Below, in pieces: positions 1 to 7,639 of a stretch of DNA of 26,092 nt (its first letter is position 1; each line of letters begins with the position of its first letter). The notes beneath the pieces were generated by a model that was not told the DNA's origin, searched no databases, and saw only the letters and a list, made by a program, of their open reading frames with translations. This DNA is from an uncultured Eubacteriales bacterium. GTDB lineage: Bacteria; Bacillota; Clostridia; Lachnospirales; CAG-274. The stretch spans positions 1-26,092 of the forward strand of contig CABVEG010000002.1 of assembly GCA_902497185.1 (NCBI GenBank). The letters run 5' to 3'. A program made the position numbers and the translations under genes.

Positions 1-1
1 T

Positions 2-838
2 GTCATAGGTATTGTATTTGGTATTATTACGGCAGTGGTTATAATAGGCGGTATTGAGTCTATTGCAAAGGTATGCGAAAAACTTGTGCCTTTTATGGCT
101 TTCTTTTATGTTATTGGATGTCTTATTATACTTGGTGTAAATTATGACTACATTATTCCTGCAATTAAGACTATATGTACCCTTGCCTTTAAGCCGGGAG
201 CTGTTGTTGGTGGTCTTGCAGGTCAGGGCATAATGATGGCTGCACGTTATGGTATTGCAAGAGGCTTGTTTTCCAATGAGTCAGGCTTAGGCTCTGCTCC
301 ACTTGTTGCTTCTGCTGCTCAAACAAGGAATCCTGTTCGTCAGGCGCTTGTGTCTGCTACGGGTACGTTTTGGGATACTATTGTAGTCTGTCTTATGACA
401 GGTCTTGTGCTTGTAAGTACTGTTATGAAAAATCCTGCAATAAATATGGATACAATAGCTAATGGCGGACAAATGACAACAGCTGCATTTTCACAGATTC
501 CTGTTTTAGGTCCTGTTATTCTTGTTGTTGGAATAATTATGTTTGCTTACTCTACTATTCTTGGTTGGAGCTATTACGGCGAGCGATGTGCCGAGTATCT
601 TTTTGGTAAAAAGGCTTTGCTGCCTTATAAGATTCTTGTAGTGGCGGTAGTAGTTGTCGGACCTGTTATTGCACTTGATATGGTGTGGAATATATCTGAT
701 ATATTTAATGCTTTAATGGCTATTCCAAACCTGATTGCCGTTATTTTACTTTCGGGAGTTATAGCCGATGAAACAAAAAAATGGATTAATAATCTGGATG
801 GCAGGGATGAAAGTGAGATTCCTGTTGTGAAGAAATAA
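2..838 (+). CDS. Sodium:alanine/amino-acid symporter, AGCS family (5' end outside window)
   Basis: This is the C-terminal 278 residues of an inner-membrane carrier. Members of the AGCS family import alanine or glycine together with Na+. The reading frame is open from the first complete codon at position 2, so the gene begins upstream of the window. Recognition rests on the segment GIARGLFSNESGLGSAP (about 245-303), the family's signature, followed by several long hydrophobic stretches and a short charged tail ending in VVKK. The usual family length is about 450-480 residues, so roughly 180-200 are missing to the left. An internal GTG at 35 lies within the conserved membrane region and is not the start. 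A strong terminator follows within 40 bp, so the gene closes its own transcription unit and is not part of the polysaccharide locus. The exact substrate cannot be told from sequence. Confidence 0.93.
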   Translation, partial: VIGIVFGIITAVVIIGGIESIAKVCEKLVPFMAFFYVIGCLIILGVNYDYIIPAIKTICTLAFKPGAVVGGLAGQGIMMAARYGIARGLFSNESGLGSAPLVASAAQTRNPVRQALVSATGTFWDTIVVCLMTGLVLVSTVMKNPAINMDTIANGGQMTTAAFSQIPVLGPVILVVGIIMFAYSTILGWSYYGERCAEYLFGKKALLPYKILVVAVVVVGPVIALDMVWNISDIFNALMAIPNLIAVILLSGVIADETKKWINNLDGRDESEIPVVKK

Positions 839-875
839 AGTGGTTATTATAGTTTTTTGTGTAGAGTATAATTTG

Positions 876-910
876 AACTCCCCTGTCAGGCGGACAGGGG
901 AGTTTTATTT
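876..910 (+). terminator. Rho-independent terminator after the AGCS gene
   Basis: A perfect 12-bp stem (876-887 with 893-904, GC-rich core CCCCTGTC/GACAGGGG) has a 5-nt loop and runs into TTTTATTT. It separates the transporter from the polysaccharide operon. Confidence 0.92.
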
Positions 911-1000
911 TGAAGAGGTTGAGCCTAATTAAAATAATTGTCGAAAATTGATTTTATTTATGGTTTTTATGGTTTTTAATCTTAAAAAATTTCAAAAATG

Positions 1001-1029
1001 TTGACGTTATGTTAAATTTATGATAATAT
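1001..1029 (+). promoter_or_regulatory. Predicted sigma-A promoter of the polysaccharide operon
   Basis: TTGACG (1001-1006) and TAATAT (1024-1029) are separated by 17 bp. An overlapping GATAAT at 1022 would give a 15-bp spacer and fits less well. It is the best promoter between the upstream terminator and the first glycosyltransferase gene. Predicted transcription would begin near 1036, leaving a leader of about 145 nt. Confidence 0.65.
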
Positions 1030-1035
1030 TAAAGC

Positions 1036-1181
1036 TAAGGCTAAAATTAAGTATTAAACAGCAGTGGGTATAAAACTGTTAATATATATAATATGCCGTT
1101 TACCTGTTAACAGGAAATTTAGCGGAAAGATTATAAATATCCTTACCAAAGGGCATTTTGTTAAAATTGGGGAAATCAAAT
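1036..1181 (+). promoter_or_regulatory. 5' leader of the polysaccharide operon with a 12-bp palindrome
   Basis: The untranslated stretch contains the perfect palindrome CCTGTTAACAGG (1103-1114), bracketed by CCG (1096-1098) and CGG (1122-1124), and a weaker CAGT/ACTG pairing near 1063-1079. No open reading frame with a ribosome binding site was seen. The rest of the 839-1181 gap holds the terminator, the promoter and AT-rich sequence only. The leader of a 12-gene operon is a plausible site for antitermination control, but no known element was recognised. Confidence 0.4.
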
Positions 1182-2432
1182 ATGGCTAAGGAAGAAATTA
1201 CAATATTAGAAATTAATAATAACAAGGTACAGCTTTTAAGTCAAAGCAGAAAAAATCCGAATTACAGCACCAACAAAAAACAGGTGTTTATTGTTGGCTG
1301 TAAAGGAATACCTGCAAATTATGGCGGATTTGAAACCTTTGTTGAAAAACTTACAGAGTATCAGGTTAGTGATAAAATACGTTATCACGTGGCACGTATT
1401 TCTGATAATAACATAAGATACGAGTATAATGGTGCTAAATGCTTTAATGTAAACACACCAAATATTGGAGCTGCAAAGGCTGTGTATTATGATATAGCGG
1501 CATTAAAGGCGTGCATTGATTATTGCAAAGCAAGACCTTCAATTAAGGAGCCTGTATTCTATGTTTTGGCTTGCAGAATAGGTCCGTTTATAGGACATTT
1601 TAAAAAGGAAATTAAAAAACTTGGAGGAAAACTCTATGTTAATCCTGACGGACATGAGTGGAAAAGAGGAAAGTGGAGCGCCCCAATAAAAAGATATTGG
1701 AAAATATCAGAAAGATTAATGGTTAAAAATGCTGACTTGCTGATTTGTGACAGCAAAAATATAGAGTCTTATATAAAAACCGATTACAAAAAATTTAACC
1801 CCAATACAACATTTATTGCATATGGTTCAGATACAAAGCCTTCTCATATGAAAGACGAGGATAGAGTCTATGTACAATGGTTAAAAAACAACAAACTAAA
1901 GCAAAAGGAATACTATTTAGTCGTAGGTCGTTTTGTCCCGGAAAATAATTATGAAACAATGATAAGAGAGTTTATGAAGAGTAAGACAAAAAAATCATTT
2001 GCTCTTATAACAAATGTAAGTGATAAGTTTTTAGAAGAACTAAAGGTTAAAACCGGTTTTGACAGGGACGAGCGTATTAAATTTGTGGGCACAGTGTACG
2101 ATCAGGAGCTGCTTAAAAAAATTCGTGAAAATGCCTATGGCTATTTCCATGGTCATGAGGTTGGAGGTACCAATCCAAGTCTTCTTGAGGCTTTAGGCAG
2201 TACAGATTTAAATTTGCTTTTGGACGTCGGCTTTAATCGTGAAGTTGGTGAAGATGCGGCACTTTATTGGAACAAGGATGATGGAAACTTAGCGTCCCTT
2301 ATAGAAAAGGCTGATGCTATGGCTGATGAAAAAATTAAAGCTCTTGGAGCTAAGGCTAAAAAACGTATTAAAGATGCATATAGTTGGGAATATATTGTAG
2401 ACAGGTATGAAAAATTGTTTATTGAAAGCTGA
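1182..2432 (+). CDS. DUF1972 rhamnosyltransferase (Cps2T/WsaF-like GT-B glycosyltransferase)
   Basis: The 416-residue protein is probably a cytoplasmic enzyme acting on lipid-linked precursors. The motif GIPANYGGFET (about residues 42-52, after a VFIVGCKG beta-strand) is the hallmark of the DUF1972 N-terminal domain. This domain is found in rhamnosyltransferases such as Cps2T that add L-rhamnose to the first sugar of a lipid carrier. The C-terminal half has a group-1 transferase fold, with VGRFVPENNYE and the GGTNPSLLEALG nucleotide-sugar-binding motif. The start is placed at ATG 1182, which has GGGGAA 7 nt upstream; an in-frame TTG at 1158 lacks such a site. A roughly 30-residue extension precedes the first strand. 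It is first in the operon, and rmlABDC downstream supply dTDP-rhamnose, which supports the donor assignment. Acceptor and linkage are inferred. Confidence 0.85.
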   Translation: MAKEEITILEINNNKVQLLSQSRKNPNYSTNKKQVFIVGCKGIPANYGGFETFVEKLTEYQVSDKIRYHVARISDNNIRYEYNGAKCFNVNTPNIGAAKAVYYDIAALKACIDYCKARPSIKEPVFYVLACRIGPFIGHFKKEIKKLGGKLYVNPDGHEWKRGKWSAPIKRYWKISERLMVKNADLLICDSKNIESYIKTDYKKFNPNTTFIAYGSDTKPSHMKDEDRVYVQWLKNNKLKQKEYYLVVGRFVPENNYETMIREFMKSKTKKSFALITNVSDKFLEELKVKTGFDRDERIKFVGTVYDQELLKKIRENAYGYFHGHEVGGTNPSLLEALGSTDLNLLLDVGFNREVGEDAALYWNKDDGNLASLIEKADAMADEKIKALGAKAKKRIKDAYSWEYIVDRYEKLFIES

Positions 2433-2483
2433 TGTGACATTGACTGATTCGGCAGATTTGTTGGAAAGTTTGAGGTATGAAAT

Positions 2484-2879
2484 ATGAAAAGAATTATTAC
2501 TTATGGAACATTTGACTTGCTTCATTACGGACATATAAATCTTTTGCAGCGTGCTAAGGCTTTGGGAGATTATTTGGTGGTAGTTTTATCATCTGATGAA
2601 TTTAATTGGAATGAAAAGCATAAGAAGTGTTACTTTCCCTATGAGCAGAGAAAAGCACTTTTGGAGTCAATTCGTTATGTTGATTTGGTAATTCCTGAAA
2701 ACTCATGGGAGCAAAAACGAAGTGATGTACATGAATATCATATTGACACCTTTGTTATGGGTGATGACTGGAAAGGAAAGTTTGACTTCCTTAAAGAAGA
2801 AGGTGTTGAGGTTGTTTATTTACCAAGAACACCTGAAATAAGCACAACACAGATAAAGCAGGACTTAAATAATTTATAA
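2484..2879 (+). CDS. tagD: Glycerol-3-phosphate cytidylyltransferase (TagD/GCT)
   Basis: The enzyme transfers CMP from CTP to glycerol-3-phosphate, giving CDP-glycerol, the donor of glycerol-phosphate in teichoic acids and some capsules. At 131 residues it matches the small, single-domain TagD family. The nucleotidyltransferase HxGH motif is HYGH (residues 14-17) in the context YGTFDLLHYGH. The second signature near the end is RTPEISTT (115-122), close to the family's RTEGISTT; the P-E in place of E-G is a mild departure. MGDDW (about 92-96) is also conserved. A GAGG lies 8 nt before the ATG. The next gene is a LicD-type phosphotransferase, the likely user of the product. No TagB/TagF polymerase is present, so single phosphoglycerol side groups rather than a poly(glycerol-phosphate) chain are suggested. 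A related substrate such as ribitol-phosphate is less likely, given the family. Confidence 0.9.
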   Translation: MKRIITYGTFDLLHYGHINLLQRAKALGDYLVVVLSSDEFNWNEKHKKCYFPYEQRKALLESIRYVDLVIPENSWEQKRSDVHEYHIDTFVMGDDWKGKFDFLKEEGVEVVYLPRTPEISTTQIKQDLNNL

Positions 2880-2909
2880 TAGTAATTTCTGTAGAAAGAG
2901 GAAAAGGAA

Positions 2910-3737
2910 ATGAGTAATATTGACATTTTACATAAAGTCGATATGGATATTGTAAGGGAAGTTGTTCATATTTGTGATGAGTATGGCTTGAAGTATTATA
3001 TGCTTGGCGGAACCATGCTTGGAGCAATTCGCCATAAGGGCTTTATTCCATGGGATGATGATATTGATTTAGGAATGCCAAGGGAGGATTATGAAAAATT
3101 TCTGGAAATCGCTCCCCAAAAACTGTCCTCATTTTTGAAAATTGTAAATTACAGAACCAATCCTGATTATCAGTACTATATTACCAGAGTTCTACATACG
3201 GAAACAAAGGTGATAGAAGAACGAATTGGAAATGACAATAAATATACCAACGCATCTATAGATATTTTCCCTATTGACGGTACACCCAATAATGTTATTC
3301 TTAGAAAAATTTATTTTTTTAGAGTATTGTTTCATAGAGCCTTAATGTCATTATGTTATAAGGACTCAATAGATCGTAAAAGAAAAAGAGGTACTATGGA
3401 AAAGATACTTCTTTGGATAATGGAGAAACTCCCCATAGATAAATTTACTACACCATACAAACAAAAAGAGAAAATTGATAGGCTTTTGAGAAGCCATAGT
3501 GTTGATAAATCAAAATATATAGGAAATATTATGGGTGCTTACAGAACAAGAGAGATAGTGCCTAAAGAATATTACGGTGAAGGAAAATTTTATAGGTTTG
3601 AAGGCGAAGAATTGCGTGGTATGGATATGTATGATGAGTATTTGACATATACCTACGGCAATTATATGGAGCTGCCACCTGAAAAAAACAGGAAAACTCA
3701 TTTTAAAATTTTGGAAATTCACGGTGAGCAGTTATAG
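2910..3737 (+). CDS. LicD-family phosphotransferase
   Basis: LicD-family enzymes move a phosphorylated alcohol (phosphocholine in pneumococcus; phosphoribitol in the related fukutins) from a CDP donor onto a sugar. This 275-residue protein has the family core: YMLGGTMLGAIRHKG (residues 30-44) followed by WDDDIDLGM (48-56), where the acidic residues bind metal. No signal peptide or membrane segment is seen, so it should act at the cytoplasmic face on lipid-linked units. It lies 30 bp after the CDP-glycerol synthase, which makes phosphoglycerol the probable group transferred. No choline uptake or choline kinase gene (licA-C) is in the window. AGAGGA 7 nt before the ATG supports the start. Substrate assignment is inference from neighbourhood; family assignment is firm. 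Confidence 0.87.
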   Translation: MSNIDILHKVDMDIVREVVHICDEYGLKYYMLGGTMLGAIRHKGFIPWDDDIDLGMPREDYEKFLEIAPQKLSSFLKIVNYRTNPDYQYYITRVLHTETKVIEERIGNDNKYTNASIDIFPIDGTPNNVILRKIYFFRVLFHRALMSLCYKDSIDRKRKRGTMEKILLWIMEKLPIDKFTTPYKQKEKIDRLLRSHSVDKSKYIGNIMGAYRTREIVPKEYYGEGKFYRFEGEELRGMDMYDEYLTYTYGNYMELPPEKNRKTHFKILEIHGEQL

Positions 3738-3756
3738 AAAGTCGGGTTGATTACTA

Positions 3757-4707
3757 ATGAAAAAATTTATGGAGTTATTTAAAAAGGTTGGAGGGAAACA
3801 AATTCTTCTACAGTATTTTAAGGCTCATGTACTGCTTTTTTCTTTGGTTATTACCGGAATTTTGGGATTTTCAAAGAAGTCACTTGAAATTGTAAGGCTT
3901 GCCGTAAATAATAGGGTTTTGTGTAAGCTGAGGAAAAAATACAGGAAGTTTATTGCTGATTATGTGAAAAATCATACTGTAAATAAAGGCGAAAATTCAG
4001 ATAAGGTGTGGGTATGCTGGCTTCAGGGTATGGAAAATGCACCTTTACTTGTTCAAAGCTGCTATAAGTCATTACAGGAAAATTTAAAAAATAAAGAAAT
4101 TATACTGATTACAGAGGATAATTACAGAAATTATGTAACCTTTCCTGATTTTATACAGAAAAAAATTGACAGCGGTATTATAACAAGAACACATTTTTCT
4201 GATTTGTTAAGACTTGAGCTGCTTATAAAATATGGTGGTACATGGGTTGATGCAACTGTATTCTGTTCAGGAAATGATTATCCTGAATATATGTTTGATT
4301 CCGATTTATTTGTTTTTCAGTGTCTTAAGCCGGGACTTGACGGACATTGCCACAGCATATCAAGCTGGTTTATGACGGCATGTATTAATAACCCTATTAT
4401 AATTTTAACCCGTGATTTGCTTTATGAATATTGGAAAAAAAACAACTCAATGGCAGACTACTTTCTTATACATGATATGTTTCAACTGGCAATAGAAACA
4501 TACCCCGAGGAGTGGAAAAATGTTATTCCTTTCAGTAATTCAATTCCCCATATTCTGCTTTTGAGAATGTTTGAAAAATATAATGAGAATGTATGGGAGG
4601 CTGTTAAGAATATGACCTGCTTTCATAAGCTGAGCTATAAGTTTGATAAAAGTAGGGAGGATATTATTGGCAGCTATTATTCAGTAATTATAGAAAAGGA
4701 GAAATGA
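3757..4707 (+). CDS. Capsular polysaccharide synthesis glycosyltransferase (Caps_synth, GT32-like)
   Basis: This is a 316-residue glycosyltransferase of the Caps_synth family (Pfam PF05704), often found in Gram-positive capsule loci. The N-terminal half has a hydrophobic stretch (about residues 24-40, VLLFSLVITGILGF) that may bind the membrane. VWVCWLQG (about 86-93) begins the catalytic fold. The diagnostic block DLLRLELLIKYGGTWVDAT (149-167) resembles the GT32 pattern S-D-x-x-R-x-x-x-L-x-x-Y-G-G-x-x-x-D, in which the last Asp is part of the metal/nucleotide-sugar site. The ribosome binding site is weak (GGG about 14 nt upstream). The stop codon lies only 4 bp before the next start, so the two genes are probably translated in a coupled way. 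Donor sugar and linkage cannot be read from the sequence. Confidence 0.8.
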   Translation: MKKFMELFKKVGGKQILLQYFKAHVLLFSLVITGILGFSKKSLEIVRLAVNNRVLCKLRKKYRKFIADYVKNHTVNKGENSDKVWVCWLQGMENAPLLVQSCYKSLQENLKNKEIILITEDNYRNYVTFPDFIQKKIDSGIITRTHFSDLLRLELLIKYGGTWVDATVFCSGNDYPEYMFDSDLFVFQCLKPGLDGHCHSISSWFMTACINNPIIILTRDLLYEYWKKNNSMADYFLIHDMFQLAIETYPEEWKNVIPFSNSIPHILLLRMFEKYNENVWEAVKNMTCFHKLSYKFDKSREDIIGSYYSVIIEKEK

Positions 4708-4711
4708 CCGG

Positions 4712-5224
4712 ATGAGGAAGTTTAGCCCCCAAAGGAGAAAAAGGATAAAGGCAATGTTTGGCTGCTTATGGCATAGAGGGGGATATGACAAGGCGAAGTA
4801 TTTAAAAAAAGTAAAATATTTTGCTGAGTTTGGTGACAATAATTATTGGTATCCAAGAAATTTGCCGTCAGATCCTCATTGTGTATATATTCATAATAAT
4901 GTAAATGTGGCAACAGATGTGTATTTTTGTACCCATGATGTAATACACCATATGCTTAACAACTGTCCCCAATATGTAAACAGACTAAAGGGAAAAAAGT
5001 TTGAATATTTAACAGGCAAAATTGAGATTTTTGATAATGTGTTTATTGGTGCAAAATCTGTTATAATGAACGGAGTTACAATAGGTCCAAATGCCATTGT
5101 TGCAGCAGGCAGTATTGTAACAAAGAATGTTCCTCCTGATTCTGTTGTTGGCGGAGCACCTGCAAAGTATATATGCTCTATGGAAGAATATTTGAGCAGG
5201 CGACCTGAAATGTTAGAAGTTTGA
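4712..5224 (+). CDS. Hexapeptide-repeat (left-handed beta-helix) O-acetyltransferase
   Basis: The 170-residue protein belongs to the CatB/LacA-like acetyltransferases, which use acetyl-CoA to acetylate sugar hydroxyl groups. The C-terminal half carries imperfect hexapeptide turns: FIGAKSVIMNGVTIGPNAIVAAGSIVTKNVPPDSVVGGAPAK is spread over about residues 111-150 and ends in the family's V-x-G-x-P-A-K signature. A catalytic histidine is plausible in TDVYFCTHDVIHH (about 68-80). The N-terminal 40 residues are basic (RKFSPQRRKRIKAM). The start ATG has AGGAGA 9 nt upstream, lying inside the end of the preceding gene. In this cluster its likely job is O-acetylation of a sugar in the repeat unit, before export. 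Whether the target is a nucleotide sugar or a lipid-linked unit is unknown. Confidence 0.85.
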   Translation: MRKFSPQRRKRIKAMFGCLWHRGGYDKAKYLKKVKYFAEFGDNNYWYPRNLPSDPHCVYIHNNVNVATDVYFCTHDVIHHMLNNCPQYVNRLKGKKFEYLTGKIEIFDNVFIGAKSVIMNGVTIGPNAIVAAGSIVTKNVPPDSVVGGAPAKYICSMEEYLSRRPEMLEV

Positions 5225-5249
5225 TTTAAATGAAAAGGCGAGTAAAGAA

Positions 5250-6410
5250 ATGAAAAAAGTTGGTTTGTGCGTAAGATATGATTGTGATAATTTTGGAAGT
5301 ATGCTCCAAATCCTTGCAACTCAAAAGGCGATTGAAAAAATGGGTTGGCGCTATGAAATTATAAGATATAATAAGAAAACACCTTTATTTATGTTAAAAA
5401 ATGTTTTCAGAGTATTTAACCCGTATTTTATGCGAGGAAAACTTATGGCATTTTCTAAGAAAAGGAAGATGAAGGCCTTTCCTGATATAGAGAAAAGAAA
5501 CAGCACAAGATTAAAGCTTATCAGAGAATACCGTCAAAAATATATAGGACCTTATTCAGATGAGTATAAGGGCTTTTCAAATCTTGTGAAGGGTGCCTAT
5601 AAATATGACGCAGTTATGGTAGGAAGTGACCAGCTTTGGACTCCTGCCGGCATTAAAAGTAAATTTTATAATCTGCTTTTTGTTCCTGATTCAATTAAAA
5701 AAATATCTTTTGCCACAAGTTTTGGCGTAAGTAAGGTTCCGTCAAGACAGATTAAGGAAACGGCAAAGTACCTTGACAGAATAGATTACATAAGTGTAAG
5801 GGAATTAAAGGGTTATGAAATAGTTAATGAATTAACAGGCAAAGAAGCAGTAATTGCCTTAGACCCTACACTGCTTTTCAATGCTGAAGAGTGGGAAGAA
5901 ATTTTTAGCAACAAAAACAAAGAAGAAGAACCTTATATATTTGCTTATTTTTTAGGCGGAAATCCCGAGCACAGAAGAGCTGTAGAAAAACTTAAGGCTG
6001 AAACGGGATTTAAGGTTATTACCTGCCCTAATATGGATGAATTTGTTAAAGGGGATTTGACCTTTGGTGATGAGCAGAGGTATGAAACCGATCCTGTAGA
6101 CTTCCTTAATTTAATAAGGAATGCTGAATACATATGTACGGATTCATTCCACGGTTCTGTATTTTCCGTATTAAATCGTAAAAAGTTTATGACATTTAAC
6201 AGATATAGTGATGATGAAATATTTTCTAAAAACTCACGTATAGAGAGCTTCTGCACCTTGTTGGGTCTTGAAAACAGACGTTATTGCGGTAATATGGAAA
6301 ATATGAAAATAAAAATGGATTCAAATATAGATTATGACGATGTAGATAAAAGAATTGAAAAATTGAGAAAAGAAACCTATGATTTTTTAGATAAGGCTTT
6401 AAATGGCTGA
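5250..6410 (+). CDS. Polysaccharide pyruvyl transferase family protein (CsaB/WcaK-like)
   Basis: Proteins of this family (Pfam PF04230) put pyruvate ketal groups on sugars using phosphoenolpyruvate. The 386-residue sequence begins with a GT-B-like strand, GLCVRYDCDNFGSMLQ (about residues 5-20), where the family usually has N-x-G. VMVGSDQLWTP (about 123-133) and SVRELKGYEI (about 181-190) follow, then DPTLLFNAEEW (about 208-218). The C-terminal signature ICTDSFHGSVFSV (about 294-306) contains the conserved D-S-F-H-G. The family is also abundant in capsule loci where ketal formation has not been proven, so the exact reaction is inferred. It precedes a F420H2-dehydrogenase-beta-like gene, a pairing seen repeatedly in bacterial polysaccharide clusters. 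Confidence 0.85.
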   Translation: MKKVGLCVRYDCDNFGSMLQILATQKAIEKMGWRYEIIRYNKKTPLFMLKNVFRVFNPYFMRGKLMAFSKKRKMKAFPDIEKRNSTRLKLIREYRQKYIGPYSDEYKGFSNLVKGAYKYDAVMVGSDQLWTPAGIKSKFYNLLFVPDSIKKISFATSFGVSKVPSRQIKETAKYLDRIDYISVRELKGYEIVNELTGKEAVIALDPTLLFNAEEWEEIFSNKNKEEEPYIFAYFLGGNPEHRRAVEKLKAETGFKVITCPNMDEFVKGDLTFGDEQRYETDPVDFLNLIRNAEYICTDSFHGSVFSVLNRKKFMTFNRYSDDEIFSKNSRIESFCTLLGLENRRYCGNMENMKIKMDSNIDYDDVDKRIEKLRKETYDFLDKALNG

Positions 6411-6435
6411 TAATTAAGGAAAGGACAGAGTCAGT

Positions 6436-7638
6436 ATGATAAACGTTGAAAAAAAAGAAAAATGCTGCGGCTGCACTGCTTGTGCTAATGTCTGTCCTGT
6501 TCAATGTATCAGTATGCAGCCTGATTCTGAAGGCTTTATGTATCCTGTTGTTGATAAATCCGTCTGTATTGAATGTGGCAAATGTGAAAGAGTATGTCCT
6601 GTATTAAATTCCGAAAAATCAGGTAATAACTATGATAAAAAATGCTTTTTAGCAAGAACAAAGGACAATGCTGTTTTGATGGAGGGAACCTCAGGAGGTG
6701 TCGGAACTACACTTGCTCTTGATGTTGTAAAAAAAGAGGGTATTGCTTACGGTGCTGTGTTTGATGAAAATTTCAGAGTGGTACACAAGGGAATTGATAA
6801 TACAAAAGATATTGTTAAATTTTCAGGCTCAAAGTATGTTCAAAGTGATTTAACAGGTGTTTTTGAAAGGGTTAAAAATGAGCTTTCATATGGTAAAAGG
6901 GTTATATTTACCGGAACTCCATGTCAAATATACGGACTTAAGAATTATCTGGGCAAGGATTATGATAATCTTTTACTTGTGGATTTGGTGTGTCATGGAG
7001 TGCCTTCACCTAAAATATGGGAAAATTATATACAATATTTGAACAATAAATATGGCAGATTAAAATATGCTAATTTCAGAAAAAAAGCATATGGATATCA
7101 TGTTACAACCATGGAAGAGGTTTTTGAAAATAATAAAAGGCAGCTTGGCAGTGCAAGAACAAATCTTATGCTTAAATGCTTTTTTAAAAATATTGCTGAC
7201 AGACCTATTTGTTATGAATGCCCTTTTAAGACTTTGGATAGATGCAGCGATATAACGCTATTTGACGGTTGGCATGCAAAGGAGCTTGTAAAGGGGCTGG
7301 AGGATGACGATAAAGGTTATACCAATGTTATTATACATACCATAAAGGGAGAAGAGGCATTATTAAATAACAGGGAATTGGAATCGATACAGGTTGACCT
7401 AAATAAGGCAATTCAGTTAGATGGAAGTATGATGTTTAATTCAGTAAAAAAGCATCCTCAAAGGGAAGCCTTTTATAAAATGTTTAATGAGTTGGGAATA
7501 GAAGAAGCGGTTAAGGAATTTTTAACCATAACAAAAAAGGATAAATTTATTGAAAGCTGTAAATTAATACTTTTTAAAATCGGTGTTATTAAGCATATTA
7601 AGAGTATTAAATCAAAGTTAGAAAAAAGAGGGAAGTAA
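6436..7638 (+). CDS. Coenzyme F420 hydrogenase/dehydrogenase beta-subunit-like Fe-S protein
   Basis: This 400-residue protein starts with a two-cluster ferredoxin domain. Cysteines at C10/C11-x-C13-x-x-C16-x-x-x-C20-P and a second CIECGKCERVCPV set (about residues 44-56) would bind two [4Fe-4S] clusters. The rest matches the FrhB/FdhB-type N- and C-terminal domains (PF04422/PF04432), with EGTSGGVGTTLA (about 77-88), FTGTPCQIYGL (about 156-166) and a further cysteine group, CYECPFKTLDRCSD (about 257-270). In methanogens such proteins carry flavin and react with F420. Clostridia of this type are not expected to make F420, so in capsule loci it probably uses flavin or ferredoxin for an uncharacterised reductive step. 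The gene ends 1 bp before the next start, implying coupled expression with the polymerase. Family is certain; function is not. Confidence 0.86.
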   Translation: MINVEKKEKCCGCTACANVCPVQCISMQPDSEGFMYPVVDKSVCIECGKCERVCPVLNSEKSGNNYDKKCFLARTKDNAVLMEGTSGGVGTTLALDVVKKEGIAYGAVFDENFRVVHKGIDNTKDIVKFSGSKYVQSDLTGVFERVKNELSYGKRVIFTGTPCQIYGLKNYLGKDYDNLLLVDLVCHGVPSPKIWENYIQYLNNKYGRLKYANFRKKAYGYHVTTMEEVFENNKRQLGSARTNLMLKCFFKNIADRPICYECPFKTLDRCSDITLFDGWHAKELVKGLEDDDKGYTNVIIHTIKGEEALLNNRELESIQVDLNKAIQLDGSMMFNSVKKHPQREAFYKMFNELGIEEAVKEFLTITKKDKFIESCKLILFKIGVIKHIKSIKSKLEKRGK

Positions 7639-7639
7639 T

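Noticed and set aside
1158..1160. TTG as start of the DUF1972 rhamnosyltransferase
   Set aside because: ATG 1182 has GGGGAA at the right distance; TTG 1158 has none and adds residues not typical of the family.
4891..5319. Minus-strand open frame of 142 codons
   Set aside because: It is antisense to the acetyltransferase and pyruvyl-transferase genes, lacks a recognisable domain, and arises from their codon pattern.
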